Shown: one piece after another, positions 26,007-36,070 of the stretch | Position numbering within the stretch: position 1 is the first letter of the stretch | Layout: every line of letters starts with the position of its first letter | From: JAKLQJ01 sp964534135 | GTDB taxonomy: Bacteria > Elusimicrobiota > Elusimicrobia > Elusimicrobiales > UBA9959 | Direction of reading: 5' to 3' | Assembly (NCBI GenBank): GCA_964534135.1 | Contig: CAZHQC010000003.1 | Coordinates: forward strand, 1 to 49,503 | Length of the DNA stretch: 49,503 nt | The notes under the pieces: generated by a model | What the model was told of the DNA's origin: nothing | The model's input: the letters and a program-made list of their open reading frames with translations, nothing else | Database searches by the model: none | Made by a program: the position numbers and the translations under genes

Positions 26007-26741
26007 TTACAAACCAAATCTTAATCTATCAATTAAAATCTGAGGCATATTTTTATCTTTCATTAATTTTTGAGTTTTTTCTCTATCATAATCAACTCTT
26101 AATAACTGAAAAGACTTATTCTCTGAATTATAAATTCCGCAAGAGGCCATAGGATTGCCATCGCGCGGCTGGCCAACCGAACCGGGATTAAACATATATC
26201 TGGCTGTTTTATCCATTATAATTTTCTGCCCCGGAGCCAAGGAATCTTTTAAAATTCCTCCTTCCAAATATTTAAAATATGCCGGTAAATGGCTATGGCC
26301 ATTAAAACATATGGGAGTTTTCCAGAACTCCAGATTAACAATAAATTGTTCTTCATTTATAAGATATTCCGTAAGATGTTTTTTAGGGGAGCCGTGAACA
26401 AGCGTAAATTCTTTATTTTCCACAAACTCGGGCGTGCTTGCCAAAACACCCAACATAGCTCCACTTAACTCTTCATTCACTATTTTAATAGCTTTAATAG
26501 CCGATGAATTAAACCATTTGATATCCATCTTTCCACAAACAACAGCATCATGATTACCTAAAACAATACTTAGATTTTTAAGGGCCATCAAGGCGCTTAA
26601 ACATTCCGCAGGCTGAGGACCGTAACCGACAATATCTCCACAGCATATGAAATTTTCAACATTATTTTTTTTAAAAAGTTCCAGCACTTTTTCAAATGCT
26701 TGAAAATTGGAATGAACGTCGGAAAAAACCCCATAAAGCAT
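26007..26741 (-). CDS. Calcineurin-like metallophosphoesterase
   Basis: The 244-residue phosphoesterase has the metal-binding series SDVHSN, CGDIVGYGP, LGNHDAVV, LVHGSPK and FNGHSHLP, in order. These give the two-metal site of the YfcE/MJ0936-like group. The substrate is unknown. The phrase MFNPGSVGQPRDGNP is typical of this group. It follows smc by 68 bp on the same strand. No ribosome-binding site is obvious at the ATG. Confidence 0.9.
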   Translation of the reverse strand: MLYGVFSDVHSNFQAFEKVLELFKKNNVENFICCGDIVGYGPQPAECLSALMALKNLSIVLGNHDAVVCGKMDIKWFNSSAIKAIKIVNEELSGAMLGVLASTPEFVENKEFTLVHGSPKKHLTEYLINEEQFIVNLEFWKTPICFNGHSHLPAYFKYLEGGILKDSLAPGQKIIMDKTARYMFNPGSVGQPRDGNPMASCGIYNSENKSFQLLRVDYDREKTQKLMKDKNMPQILIDRLRFGL

Positions 26742-26809
26742 AATTTTCTACCTTTTTCTAAATCTCTAACTTTTTGCTTACCCTTGCATAGCCTTTAGCG
26801 AAGAAAGGC

Positions 26810-29800
26810 TTAATTAACTCCCACAGGCGCAATTTCGGTGGAAGAATCAATAAAAGCTGAGGATTTTTTAAGGTCAACCGAAATAAATTTTGATATCCCC
26901 GGCTCTTCCATTGTAACGCCATAAAGCACATTACCGGCTTCCATGGTTTTTTTATTATGTGTAATAACAATAAATTGTGTAGTCTTGGAAAATTCTTTTA
27001 TAAGACGCACAAATCTTTCAACATTGGCGTCATCAAGCGCCGCATCTGCCTCATCCATAACGCAAAATGGAGCGGGATTAACGCAAAAAAAGCTAAAAAG
27101 CAAAGCCAAAGCCGTAAGCGCTTTTTCTCCACCGGAAAGCTGAGAAATACTTATGGGTTTTTTCCCGGGAGGATTAGCCATTATTTCCACACCGGTTTCA
27201 AGAAGATTATCCGGCATGGTCAACATTAAATTAGCCTCACCGCCGCTAAAAAGCATGCCGTAAATTTGACTAAAATGCACCTTAACCTTATCAAAGGTAT
27301 TTTTAAAATTCTCGCGAGTTGTTTCATTAATTCTTGAAATGGCTGATTTTAAATCATTTTTGGCGGTATTAAGATCTTCCACCTGTGAATTCATGAAATT
27401 ATACCGGGTTATCAAAGCTTCGTGCTCTTGCGGCGCCGTCATATTTACCGGCCCCATATTTTCTATTCTCTTTTTAAGGAATTGCGCTCTTCCCTCATCA
27501 ATCTCAATATCACCGTATTTTTCAGCCGCCTCTTCTTCATTAATATTCCAATCATCAATAAGTCTGCGGCCAAGATCATCCATTCTGGTTCTATCGCTAT
27601 TTACGGATAATTCAATCTCATGATTCTTTTTTTCAAGATCCGAAAAAACTTCTTTGGCATTTCTGACCTGGCTGTTTATACTGTCATATTTGCTTCTTAA
27701 ATCAGTAATCTCCGTTGAAATTTGGCTCTCCAAGACTTCTTTTTTGGCAAATTCACTCATTACTTCAAGAAGTTTTTTCTTAGAAGATTCAATTTCATTT
27801 TTTAAGTTTTCTATATCGCGGAGTAATTCCTCTTTTTTTACCGCAAAACTTTCCTGCTCGCCTACAAGCTGTTTTCTATAAACTTCGGTTCTCTCTATTT
27901 CATTATTAAAATTTTTAACATTATCCTCGTAATTATTAACCGTACTGCGCTTTGAACCTATCTCTTCTTTTAGTCTTAAAAAATTCCCCTGCAAAGATTC
28001 CTTTGTTTGCGATTGCTCGGAAAGTTCATTCTTAAGAACTTCTTGAGATTTAATCAAATCTTCCGCTTGAACTTTAAAAGTTAAAAAACTTTTTTCCTGA
28101 TATTTTATCTTTTCTTGAAAGCCATTTATTTCAGTTTCCAGGAAAGTTATTTCTTCAGCATTCAGCAAAGAATCTTTCTCCGCTTGCCCCGCCTCGCTTT
28201 TCATTTTTTCAAGTTCCAGTTGCCTTGAATTAATATCTTTTTTAGCGATATCAATTGTCTCATTAAGCACAATAATATTTTTCTCGAATTCTTCTCGCTC
28301 GCCGGTAAGCGTAATTTCTTCAGCCGCGAAAGATTTTATACTCTCTTTAAGCAAGCCCTCTTCTTCCCAATAAGGTTCATTTGAATCTATTTCACCGACA
28401 CCGCCCGAAATCCAAAACGAACTTAAAACCGAACCATCCAGAATATAAATATTTTTTAGGAGATGTGAAATCATCGGCTGATATTCATCCGAGAAAGTTA
28501 TCTTATCCATTATTTTTACGGCGCTGGGAACATCCCAATCGGAAGTCTCCGGGACGGAAAGTCTGTCCAGCACAATAAATCTACATCTGCCTTTGCCTAA
28601 ATGTTTAAGATATTTTATGGCTTCTTGCGCATTTTCCAGAGTATCACAAACTACGGAATCCATAAATCTGCCAAAGGCCTCTTCTACCGCAAGCGCGTCT
28701 TCTTTTCTTACAGAGATAAGATGCCTTAAAGTTCCTTTTATTCCCTGCAAATCTGCATTTAAAACATGGTTTATGCCAACCCAATAACTGTCTTTTTCAC
28801 CTTGTTTTAAGATAGTTTCAAGCCGGCTTTCACTTATGGTTTTATTTGTTTTAGCCTGAACCAAAGCGGCTTCAGTTTGTTTTATTTTTTCTTGAAGATT
28901 TTTCTCATCGGTTTCCAGCTCGCGCAAAGCGGCTTCTTTTTCATTATAAACATCGTTTGAACTTGAAAACTTTTCCTTAAATTCAGCCGCATTTCTTTCC
29001 AATTCATTTTTTCTGAATTTAAGTTTTTCCAAATCCGCATTACCTGTAAGAATATCTTCCTTGGAATGCGATATATTGGACTCTATTTTTGCCATTTCAG
29101 TGGAAGCATTTCTGCTTTTCTCATATAATTCGACCAGAGCCGTGTCTTTTTTTGAAATTTCATCTGAAACATTACTTATTTCAACACCCAAATCTTTTTC
29201 TTTGTTTACGATAATTTCAAATTCACTCTTAAGCCTGGTGAAATTTTCCCGGGCTTGATTAAGCCTTTCATTCAATGATTCCAATTGAGGATTTATGCCT
29301 TCAAGATTTTTTTTATTTATCTCTTGAGAAATCGCCAAATCGCTTAATTGCTTATCTATTCGCTCTATCATATTCTCACTGCCGACAATTGTCCCTTCAA
29401 TAGAGACTTTATTATTCCTCACAGCAGCTATATCTTCTCTTAAAGCCCGTTCATCTTCAGACTTTTCCGTAATTTTAATATTTAAAGCGGAGGATTCCCC
29501 TTCAAGGGCGGTAATATTCGCTGATATCTCGCTAATTTCCTGATTAATGGGTTTTAATTTTTCATTTGCTGTGGCAATATTCTCTTTATACTTTTTGATA
29601 GAGCTTGAGAACATCGCTATTTCGACAGACTTAAGTTCTTCCTTATATTTTTGCTGAAGTTTCGCTCTTTTAGCATCATTAGAAAGCTTTTTCAATTGAT
29701 CATCTATAAGCGTCATGGAATCCGCCAAACGCCCTAAATCAAGGTCCACTCTATCCAACTTTCTTATAGCCTCTTCTCGTTTAGCCTTATACTTGGAAAC

Positions 29801-30298
29801 GCCTGAAGCCTCTTCAAACATCTCGCGTCTTTGTTCAGGAGTAGCGGAAAGAACAGTTTCAACTTCTCCTTGGTCTATTATCGCATAGCCTTCACTGCCT
29901 ATACCGGTATCCAAAAACATTTCTCTTATATCTTTAAGTCTGCACTGCACTCTATTAATAAAATACTCCGATTCATCTGAACGATATATTTTTCTGGTAA
30001 TGGTAATTTCTTTAAAATCGAGAGCTAATTTTCTATCTTCATTATCAAAAGTCATATTGACTTCAGCCATACTCTGAGCCGGCTTTTTAACCGTTCCTGA
30101 GAATATAACATCCATCATTGAAGGTAATCTCAAAGATTTCCAGGACATTTCACCGATGCACCATCTTATGGAATCCACAACATTTGATTTACCACAACCG
30201 TTCGGACCGATAACACAGGTTATTCCCGGCTCAAGTGGAAACTTCATTTTATTGGAAAATGATTTAAATCCTTGTAATTCAATAGCTTTCAAATACAT
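26810..30298 (-). CDS. smc: SMC chromosome-segregation ATPase
   Basis: The protein of 1162 residues has the full SMC layout. The N-terminal ATPase half has Walker A IGPNGCGKSN. A first coiled coil leads to a hinge at about residues 500-640 (ALAVEEAFGRFMDSVV, GRCRFIVLDRL), and a second coiled coil follows. The C-terminal half has signature LSGGEKALTALALLF and Walker B FCVMDEADAALDD. It condenses and segregates DNA with ScpA and ScpB, which are not in the window. A GAGG site precedes the ATG. Its last codons overlap a small stem (AGCCTTT/AAAGGCT). Confidence 0.97.
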   Translation of the reverse strand: MYLKAIELQGFKSFSNKMKFPLEPGITCVIGPNGCGKSNVVDSIRWCIGEMSWKSLRLPSMMDVIFSGTVKKPAQSMAEVNMTFDNEDRKLALDFKEITITRKIYRSDESEYFINRVQCRLKDIREMFLDTGIGSEGYAIIDQGEVETVLSATPEQRREMFEEASGVSKYKAKREEAIRKLDRVDLDLGRLADSMTLIDDQLKKLSNDAKRAKLQQKYKEELKSVEIAMFSSSIKKYKENIATANEKLKPINQEISEISANITALEGESSALNIKITEKSEDERALREDIAAVRNNKVSIEGTIVGSENMIERIDKQLSDLAISQEINKKNLEGINPQLESLNERLNQARENFTRLKSEFEIIVNKEKDLGVEISNVSDEISKKDTALVELYEKSRNASTEMAKIESNISHSKEDILTGNADLEKLKFRKNELERNAAEFKEKFSSSNDVYNEKEAALRELETDEKNLQEKIKQTEAALVQAKTNKTISESRLETILKQGEKDSYWVGINHVLNADLQGIKGTLRHLISVRKEDALAVEEAFGRFMDSVVCDTLENAQEAIKYLKHLGKGRCRFIVLDRLSVPETSDWDVPSAVKIMDKITFSDEYQPMISHLLKNIYILDGSVLSSFWISGGVGEIDSNEPYWEEEGLLKESIKSFAAEEITLTGEREEFEKNIIVLNETIDIAKKDINSRQLELEKMKSEAGQAEKDSLLNAEEITFLETEINGFQEKIKYQEKSFLTFKVQAEDLIKSQEVLKNELSEQSQTKESLQGNFLRLKEEIGSKRSTVNNYEDNVKNFNNEIERTEVYRKQLVGEQESFAVKKEELLRDIENLKNEIESSKKKLLEVMSEFAKKEVLESQISTEITDLRSKYDSINSQVRNAKEVFSDLEKKNHEIELSVNSDRTRMDDLGRRLIDDWNINEEEAAEKYGDIEIDEGRAQFLKKRIENMGPVNMTAPQEHEALITRYNFMNSQVEDLNTAKNDLKSAISRINETTRENFKNTFDKVKVHFSQIYGMLFSGGEANLMLTMPDNLLETGVEIMANPPGKKPISISQLSGGEKALTALALLFSFFCVNPAPFCVMDEADAALDDANVERFVRLIKEFSKTTQFIVITHNKKTMEAGNVLYGVTMEEPGISKFISVDLKKSSAFIDSSTEIAPVGVN

Positions 30299-30406
30299 TT
30301 TATCCTCACAGATATATATTAAGTCATTATTATATCAAATATATGGCCAACAACAGATTTAGGCTAAATTTAAGGTTTAAGAACAGCAAAAAACAAGTCG
30401 TCATTA

Positions 30407-31711
30407 TCAGTTAATATCCGCGGAATTAATGGAAGTGGGCTCTATCTTCTTGAATTGCATGGTTTTTATGGGGGCAATAGCGCTTAATTTTTTTTTCTTA
30501 TCTTGAGCTTCTTCTTGAGAATCACCTGAAGACTTTTTTAAGAGGTCCGAAATTTTCCCGCCTTCAATTTTATTGAAAATCGCTGTCTTTTCATACATCT
30601 CCGCTTTCCCCGGCGATTGCCTTTCTTCTGAAACTTTCCCCCGGTAAGGCTCTTGCATGGAAGGCATTACAAAATCAGTTTTTAGCGGAAAATTTTGAAC
30701 ATCTTTAAAAAGCGATAAAGAAGGCTGAATAAGAGCTTTTAACAAAGCAAAAGACAGTATGGCTATCACAATAATTGAGGCTAGCTTAAAACCGGTCACA
30801 AGTAATTTTAATCTATGTAAATGCCGATCATAATGAGTCTTACTTAAGCGTAATAGCGCTTCATCAAGCCGACCTGATTTTTCAGCAATTTCCAGATTAG
30901 ATAAATCTTCCTGAGAAATAAATCCGGCAAAACTTTCAGTAAAACTTTTACCGTTTAAGACCATGTCCGACATACGGGAAAAATAACGCCGGAGAATAAT
31001 ATCATCCTGAGAAAACTGCAGTAAAATGTCCATCATCGCGCTAAGAGGAATTCCGGCCTTAACTAAAAGTCCCATTGTAGTGTAAATATTATAAAGCCGG
31101 GCTTCCTTAGTCGCAAATCTAAATCCCGGAAAACAATGCCCGCTAAGAGCCAATATTTTACGTCCAAGCCCTGAAGATATAAAAACTCTGAAAATCAGAG
31201 GTAAAATTAAAATAGATACAATAATCGGCAACCAATAAACAGATAAATATCCCGTCATTTTATTCATCCAAATTATTTGATCGGGAACAGTAATGCCATA
31301 CTTAAAAAGCGGTTCAAATATAAGCGGAAAAACCTTAAATGCGATAAGCAGAAATAAACCTATAATCAAAATAATAGTGAAAACAGGATAAACCAGGGCG
31401 CGCATAATTCTTCGTTTAAATTTAATACGAACTTCAAGAGAATCGGCAAATAAAGAAAGAAACTCATCCACTTTACCGCTCGTTTCACCGGCTCGAACAA
31501 GAGCAATGAAAACCGGTGGAAAAATCTTTTGATATTTTAAAGCTTCATGTAAAGCCTTACCATCAGCTACCATATTTGCCGCAGTGACAATAAACTTTCC
31601 ATACTTTTGCGATTTGGATAGAATTTTAAAAGCTTCATTAATAGAAAGACCGCTGCGCAAGGTATCTACAAGCGCGCGGCAAAAATTCAATAATTGTTCA
31701 TCGGATATCAT
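30407..31711 (-). CDS. GspF/PilC-family inner-membrane protein
   Basis: Two GspF domains are seen, at residues 5-130 (LVDTLRSGLSINEAFKIL, FIALVRAGETSGKVDEFL) and 205-330 (YTTMGLLVKAGIPLSAMM, LEIAEKSGRLDEALLRL). Each is followed by membrane segments. This is the platform protein of type II secretion or type IV pili. A hydrophilic tail of about 90 residues (345-434) is not part of the standard family. No GspE ATPase or pseudopilin gene is nearby, so the gene stands alone here and the machine it serves cannot be named. Confidence 0.88.
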   Translation of the reverse strand: MISDEQLLNFCRALVDTLRSGLSINEAFKILSKSQKYGKFIVTAANMVADGKALHEALKYQKIFPPVFIALVRAGETSGKVDEFLSLFADSLEVRIKFKRRIMRALVYPVFTIILIIGLFLLIAFKVFPLIFEPLFKYGITVPDQIIWMNKMTGYLSVYWLPIIVSILILPLIFRVFISSGLGRKILALSGHCFPGFRFATKEARLYNIYTTMGLLVKAGIPLSAMMDILLQFSQDDIILRRYFSRMSDMVLNGKSFTESFAGFISQEDLSNLEIAEKSGRLDEALLRLSKTHYDRHLHRLKLLVTGFKLASIIVIAILSFALLKALIQPSLSLFKDVQNFPLKTDFVMPSMQEPYRGKVSEERQSPGKAEMYEKTAIFNKIEGGKISDLLKKSSGDSQEEAQDKKKKLSAIAPIKTMQFKKIEPTSINSADIN

Positions 31712-32158
31712 ATTTATTTTTTAACAAGACAGATTACGAAATTGGGTGCTTATTGAAACATAAATCCCCGTGTATAAAAATTTCTGTGTAAATGGCTTTA
31801 TAAGGGTCTCCTTTATACGGGCGGGTAAAACATTCGCTATGATAAGGGCGTGGACACTTATAAAAAACAAAACAAACAATCAATCAACAGGAATGGCAGT
31901 AATGTTTTCAAAGCTATGCTGGGTGTCGTATCAGGGAGCTATGCTCATCAGACGACCAAAGTAGGGCTGTTCGGAACCCGACTTGCACATTCAGGAGGGT
32001 GAGAGACAAAGGGGCGACCGCTAGAAGACCCCGGCCCTGACTGAAAATATCACTGACATAACCTTGAAACTTTACCAACAATTCTCCATATAAAATTTAA
32101 AAACCATTTACATAGTTTAATTTACATTTCCTAAATTTTCAACTCGAAACTCAGGCTT
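31712..32158. other. Gene-free region with one clean family-1 unit
   Basis: About 450 bp with no credible gene. A complete 48 bp family-1 unit lies at 31910-31957. A GC-rich stretch at about 31990-32045 (GGAGGGTGAGAG, GGGGCGACCGC, GACCCCGGCCC) can form stems and stands out from its AT-rich surroundings; its nature is unknown. A 64-codon ORF here spans the repeat and looks accidental. Confidence 0.65.
31910..31957 (+). repeat. Family-1 repeat unit, intergenic
   Basis: A full 48 bp unit (AAAGCTATGCTGGGTGTCG onward, ending CAGACGACC) is flanked by AAA on both sides. GTCGT pairs with ACGAC, and AGC with GCT, around TAT. In the frame used inside genes it would read KAMLGVVSGSYAHQTT, so the coding frame stays open even in a non-coding site. 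Confidence 0.85.
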
Positions 32159-33361
32159 TTAATAGGAAAGTTGATAAGCTATGCCCAATGAATTACCTGT
32201 GTAATTATAGGGCAAATATCTTTCAAATTCATTATTGGATGAAGCAATAATCAAGGAATAACTTATTCTCATCGTGGCAATATCATTCATCTTTTTTCTA
32301 ATACCGCCGGTTAAAGTGGTAAGAGTATTATTTTGCGTGAAAGATGTATAAACATTATTAGCGTCTCTTGCGGGCCTGTCGGTATAATTTCTTCTAATCA
32401 TACTCAAGGCTCCCGATACGGACCATTTTCCGGTTATAAGAAGATCTAAAGGCACGGTAAGATTGATTTCATTATAATCATAATTTTTGGCGATAAAAAC
32501 AGGTGTTTTATCATTCACAGACTCATATCTCATAAAATTCTGATTTGATCTATGAAAGGAATAAGAAACTACCGGCGCCATTTCAAAAATCCAAAGCGTA
32601 TGATGATAACCAAAATCAAGCATGGTTGTTTTATCTTCCTGCAAGGTGCTACCATATATGCCACTATTTTCAATCACTCTCTGATTTTCAAAATCCTGCA
32701 GAGTATAGGTAAGACCGCCAAAAAATTTATTCCAGCTTGACCTTAAAGAAACCTGCTTCAATTTCTGATCCTGAAGACCGCCGGAAATCTCAGCTGAAAC
32801 ACCCGCGCCCATAAATTCATTCAATAAATCGGTATAATTGGGAAATTCAATATTTCTCTGTAAATACTCAAATGTAACAACTCCATTTCTGTCAAAATCA
32901 AAACCATAATCCGTTGCCAATTTAAAACCTAAAGAACCTGTATTATAAAGTCCGTTTTCCCAGGCTTCATTTGCTCCCGCTCTTTTATATTCAACGCCAT
33001 ATGAAATACCGGGCCTCACTCGAAATCGCTCATTTAATTGTCTTCTATATTCAATATTGAAACTATGGCCCATTGCCCTTTCACTGAATTGTCCCGCATC
33101 CTGTGGTTGAAAACCGGGGCCGGTATAATTAAAATTATATAAGCCGAAAATTGAGTTTTTCTCATCTATCTTTGAGAGCAAGCCGACTTGAGTGTTTATA
33201 TTGCCGCCGCTAAAAAAGTCCCCCTCCGACGGAACATAGACACCTTCAGATAAAGTCATATTAAAGTAAGGCGTAAATATTTTAGATTGTTCGGCCGTAG
33301 CCGCAAAAGAACTTAAATTAAAACTTGAAATTATTATTGCTGACATTATTATTCTTCTCAT
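32159..33361 (-). CDS. Predicted outer-membrane beta-barrel protein
   Basis: The 400-residue protein has a signal peptide ending near LSSFAATA. It then has many alternating polar/aromatic strands (SFNIEYRRQLNERFRV, YGVEYKRAG, TLQDFENQRV, MLDFGYHHTLWIFEM). It ends with an aromatic residue (GIAYQLSY), as barrel proteins do. No enzyme motif was recognised. A GGAGGA site precedes the ATG. It is the last gene of a three-gene unit with another predicted outer-membrane protein and a FecR protein. Confidence 0.75.
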   Translation of the reverse strand: MRRIIMSAIIISSFNLSSFAATAEQSKIFTPYFNMTLSEGVYVPSEGDFFSGGNINTQVGLLSKIDEKNSIFGLYNFNYTGPGFQPQDAGQFSERAMGHSFNIEYRRQLNERFRVRPGISYGVEYKRAGANEAWENGLYNTGSLGFKLATDYGFDFDRNGVVTFEYLQRNIEFPNYTDLLNEFMGAGVSAEISGGLQDQKLKQVSLRSSWNKFFGGLTYTLQDFENQRVIENSGIYGSTLQEDKTTMLDFGYHHTLWIFEMAPVVSYSFHRSNQNFMRYESVNDKTPVFIAKNYDYNEINLTVPLDLLITGKWSVSGALSMIRRNYTDRPARDANNVYTSFTQNNTLTTLTGGIRKKMNDIATMRISYSLIIASSNNEFERYLPYNYTGNSLGIAYQLSY

Positions 33362-33399
33362 TTATTAAATCCTCCAAAAAATTACTCAAAAACGTTTTA

Positions 33400-33427
33400 C
33401 CATCTTCCACCTCCGAGGTGGAATATG
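33400..33427. other. Perfect hairpin between two outer-membrane protein genes
   Basis: TTCCACCT-CCG-AGGTGGAA (33405-33423) is extended by CCAT/ATGG. It sits in the 70 bp spacer, before the downstream gene. No strong T-run follows on the minus strand. It may adjust relative expression by processing or partial termination. Confidence 0.5.
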
Positions 33428-33431
33428 GTTT

Positions 33432-34169
33432 TTAAAAATTTAGGTGAAAATTCCAAACAGGATGTATGACAAGCACACCTTCGGGAAATATATTAAAACC
33501 CATCTCAAAATATTTTCCATACCAGCTTACCTTAGTGCTTATAACTTTCTCTCTAACGCCATAATTGAGCTGCATGCTCCATAACTTTCCCACAGCCTTG
33601 GGATGCTCTATGCCTACGATAAAAAAATCATCTTTAAAGCCTGAATTAAAACTGGTTACATCCGTACCCATAAAATCAACAGCCTTATCAAGTTTTAAAT
33701 CAGCTGTCAATTGTGAACGCTTATAGCCCCAAAAGGTTCTCATACGAGGAGAAACTGAAGTGCTTAAAATAAAACCCAAATAATAACCATTAAATTTAGC
33801 GCTATTTATATCATCGGATTGATTGGCCGCCATCTTGGCCCAAATCATATTCCAATAACCGCCAATTAAATCCAATTGCGGCACACCCGGAGCAATTCTG
33901 CCTTCGGCATGAACGCGGTATTTTCCCGATAAATTGGTATAACCCATGGGAATGGTGGTTGGGAAAAGCCCTGTTTGAAAACCATAAGATTTTCCGGGAG
34001 GAAGCGGCGTTGTGCCTTCCAAATCCTGCTGAAAGTCATAAAAAAAGGCGGCGGGATTTGCCACTATCTCGCCGGCTAATTGCATAGCCTTGGATTCAAA
34101 GTCTATTCCCGCAAAAGAATTACTTACTGCTCCGCATACTAAAACTGCAGATAATAATAATTTTTTCAT
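33432..34169 (-). CDS. Predicted outer-membrane protein, function unknown
   Basis: The 245-residue protein begins with a signal peptide ending near VSNSFA. It has amphipathic strands (YRVHAEGRIA, MRTFWGYKRSQLTADLK, WSMQLNYGVREKVI) and ends with a C-terminal Phe (NFHLNF), suggesting a small barrel. The segment NPAAFFYDFQQDLEGTTPLP near the N-terminus may be a plug or periplasmic part. I do not recognise the family. GAGAGG precedes the ATG. It lies between the FecR gene and the 400-residue barrel gene. Confidence 0.65.
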   Translation of the reverse strand: MKKLLLSAVLVCGAVSNSFAGIDFESKAMQLAGEIVANPAAFFYDFQQDLEGTTPLPPGKSYGFQTGLFPTTIPMGYTNLSGKYRVHAEGRIAPGVPQLDLIGGYWNMIWAKMAANQSDDINSAKFNGYYLGFILSTSVSPRMRTFWGYKRSQLTADLKLDKAVDFMGTDVTSFNSGFKDDFFIVGIEHPKAVGKLWSMQLNYGVREKVISTKVSWYGKYFEMGFNIFPEGVLVIHPVWNFHLNF

Positions 34170-34191
34170 TTATTAAAAACCTCTCAAAATT

Positions 34192-34206
34192 CTTGGCTCC
34201 GCCAAG
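34192..34206. other. Small hairpin upstream of the outer-membrane protein gene
   Basis: CTTGGC-TCC-GCCAAG forms a perfect six-pair stem in the spacer between the FecR gene and the 245-residue gene. The adjoining sequence (AGTCACAAG, AAGTCACCAGTCACAAG) is a short imperfect tandem repeat. Confidence 0.45.
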
Positions 34207-34276
34207 AGTCACAAGTTTCAAGTCACCAGTCACAAGCAACTACAAACGATACTAACTCCATAAACGCTTCTTAACA

Positions 34277-36070
34277 TTAATCGCTTAATGCATCTAAAAT
34301 GGGTAACATTCTCTGAATAGCTGCCACAGCTAAATCAGGAATAATAACAATGTCTATATTTCCATAATTAGTGTTAAGAACATTAAAATAATCATCATTG
34401 GAAATATGCAATCTCAAATCAGTAGGAACAGGTAATTCTCCAAAATTAACCTGTTTCTTTATATAAGAAACAGTTTCAAAAGCATGTTTCTTAAGAACTG
34501 AAAAAGGGTCTGTGCCTGAATCGGTAATATTACCGGTTTTGGCTATGCCGCCGCCATTATTGATTACATAATTTTCTCTGGCATACCAAAATTCAGGATT
34601 TGTTCCGCTTACGGGCAAAGCGCTGCCATCAATATCTACTCCTCCAACCTGATATTTATTCGCCTCGAAATTTTTAAAATCAACATCATTATCGGGACTT
34701 TCCCAATACACACCGGGTGACTTCTTAATAGCCCATACAATATTATCACTTAAATCAGTGATTCCAGCCTTAAGAGTGCCGTCATATTCTCCGCTATCCA
34801 CGACATTAAAACCTGAATTTGCCCCCGTCACATTGGCAATCAAAGCATACTCATCAGCATCGGCTATTCCTGTTATAAGAACATCTCGATCCGCATGTTC
34901 CGAAGCATTGGCAACCGCAGTCGTCATACTCGGCATGATGACTCTGGCATTATTAACCAATTCATCTCCAACTTTATCTCTGAGATAATATTCAGCCATG
35001 AAAAATATCTCACTTGAATCTGTTTTATTAGCTGATATAAAAGCTGCCTTTTCAGCATGAACAGAATTACCGTCAAAAAATCCGGGCCACTCTTCCATTC
35101 TATCGGGTAAGGTTTTATTAAAAACCATATTCATCTGCAATAAATCCAATCTGTTTGTTATCCCCCCCGGATTTCCATAATATGCGAAACCACCATGATT
35201 AACATGATTGTAAACCGGTCTTTTAACCAAATTGAAAAACTGCAAAGTCTGACCGTCTGGTCTCATTAATCTTTGGTCCACTCTTACCAAATTACCGTGA
35301 ACATCTTTAAGTGTTCTTCCCGCTTCAATATCCGATTCTTTAACAGTAGTGGTAAAACCGCTAATTTTCTTATCTGTGGTATTGGCGACTCTGGCAAATT
35401 CCTTCATCTGACCTCTGTCATTTTTCTTTTGCTTAAGCATTTTTTGTCTGTCTTTCTTACTTAAACCCGGATCCCAATTCTCAAGAGCTTTACTTTCCTG
35501 GGCCTTTGTCAAAAGAGTGCGCGCGCCCTGTTTTCCTTTTTCCTCAACTGATAAAACATTGCCTTGTGGCACATAAAGAACTCTTGGACCTTTATTGGGC
35601 GGCACAGTATAAGAAAGTTTAACCTCTCCATAAAGAACAGCAATTCTCATTTTTCCTTCAGGTGAGGTTGAAAGCGTAAATTCTGTGCCTCTTACGGCGC
35701 AAATAGCGGTCGGAGTTTTCACTCTGAATTTTTCTCTTCTTAATAAATGAGGAACCCTGATTTTTATACTGCCGAATAAAAGAGATATTCGGCTTGAAAA
35801 ACTTTTATTCTCTTCAATTTCAAGATTGGAATTGGCTCTAAGCCAAATTTTGGTTTTATTAGGCATACGAATAACGGCTGCGCCCCTAGAGCCTGACCTA
35901 ATAGTCCCGCCTTCTTTTATTATCATATCTCTTTTAACCGGGATCCAATCTTCATCATCAACCGATAAACGCACCTCTACCTTTCCGGTAAAAGTCAAAA
36001 TTTTAGCACCCGCAAAAAGCATTGAGGGACATATAAGGAAAAAAGTAAAAATCAATAGTTTTTTAGTCAT
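34277..36070 (-). CDS. FecR-domain secreted protein
   Basis: The ATG at 36070 gives 597 residues with a signal peptide (MTKKLLIFTFFLICPSMLFA). The upstream in-frame codon would bury this signal and was rejected. Residues 22-150 form a FecR domain: ILTFTGKVEV, a W, EGGTIRSGSRGAAVIRMP and TAICAVRGTEF. The remaining 440 residues have no recognised domain. In this form, without a FecI sigma factor or TonB receptor nearby, FecR domains are usually envelope proteins and not iron regulators. It heads a unit with two predicted outer-membrane proteins. The partial gene at the left edge encodes a similar N-terminus. Confidence 0.85.
   Translation of the reverse strand: MTKKLLIFTFFLICPSMLFAGAKILTFTGKVEVRLSVDDEDWIPVKRDMIIKEGGTIRSGSRGAAVIRMPNKTKIWLRANSNLEIEENKSFSSRISLLFGSIKIRVPHLLRREKFRVKTPTAICAVRGTEFTLSTSPEGKMRIAVLYGEVKLSYTVPPNKGPRVLYVPQGNVLSVEEKGKQGARTLLTKAQESKALENWDPGLSKKDRQKMLKQKKNDRGQMKEFARVANTTDKKISGFTTTVKESDIEAGRTLKDVHGNLVRVDQRLMRPDGQTLQFFNLVKRPVYNHVNHGGFAYYGNPGGITNRLDLLQMNMVFNKTLPDRMEEWPGFFDGNSVHAEKAAFISANKTDSSEIFFMAEYYLRDKVGDELVNNARVIMPSMTTAVANASEHADRDVLITGIADADEYALIANVTGANSGFNVVDSGEYDGTLKAGITDLSDNIVWAIKKSPGVYWESPDNDVDFKNFEANKYQVGGVDIDGSALPVSGTNPEFWYARENYVINNGGGIAKTGNITDSGTDPFSVLKKHAFETVSYIKKQVNFGELPVPTDLRLHISNDDYFNVLNTNYGNIDIVIIPDLAVAAIQRMLPILDALSD

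Noticed and set aside
31770..31964. 64-codon ORF between the GspF-like gene and the outer-membrane gene
   Set aside because: It is built partly from a family-1 unit, with no ribosome site and no conserved feature.
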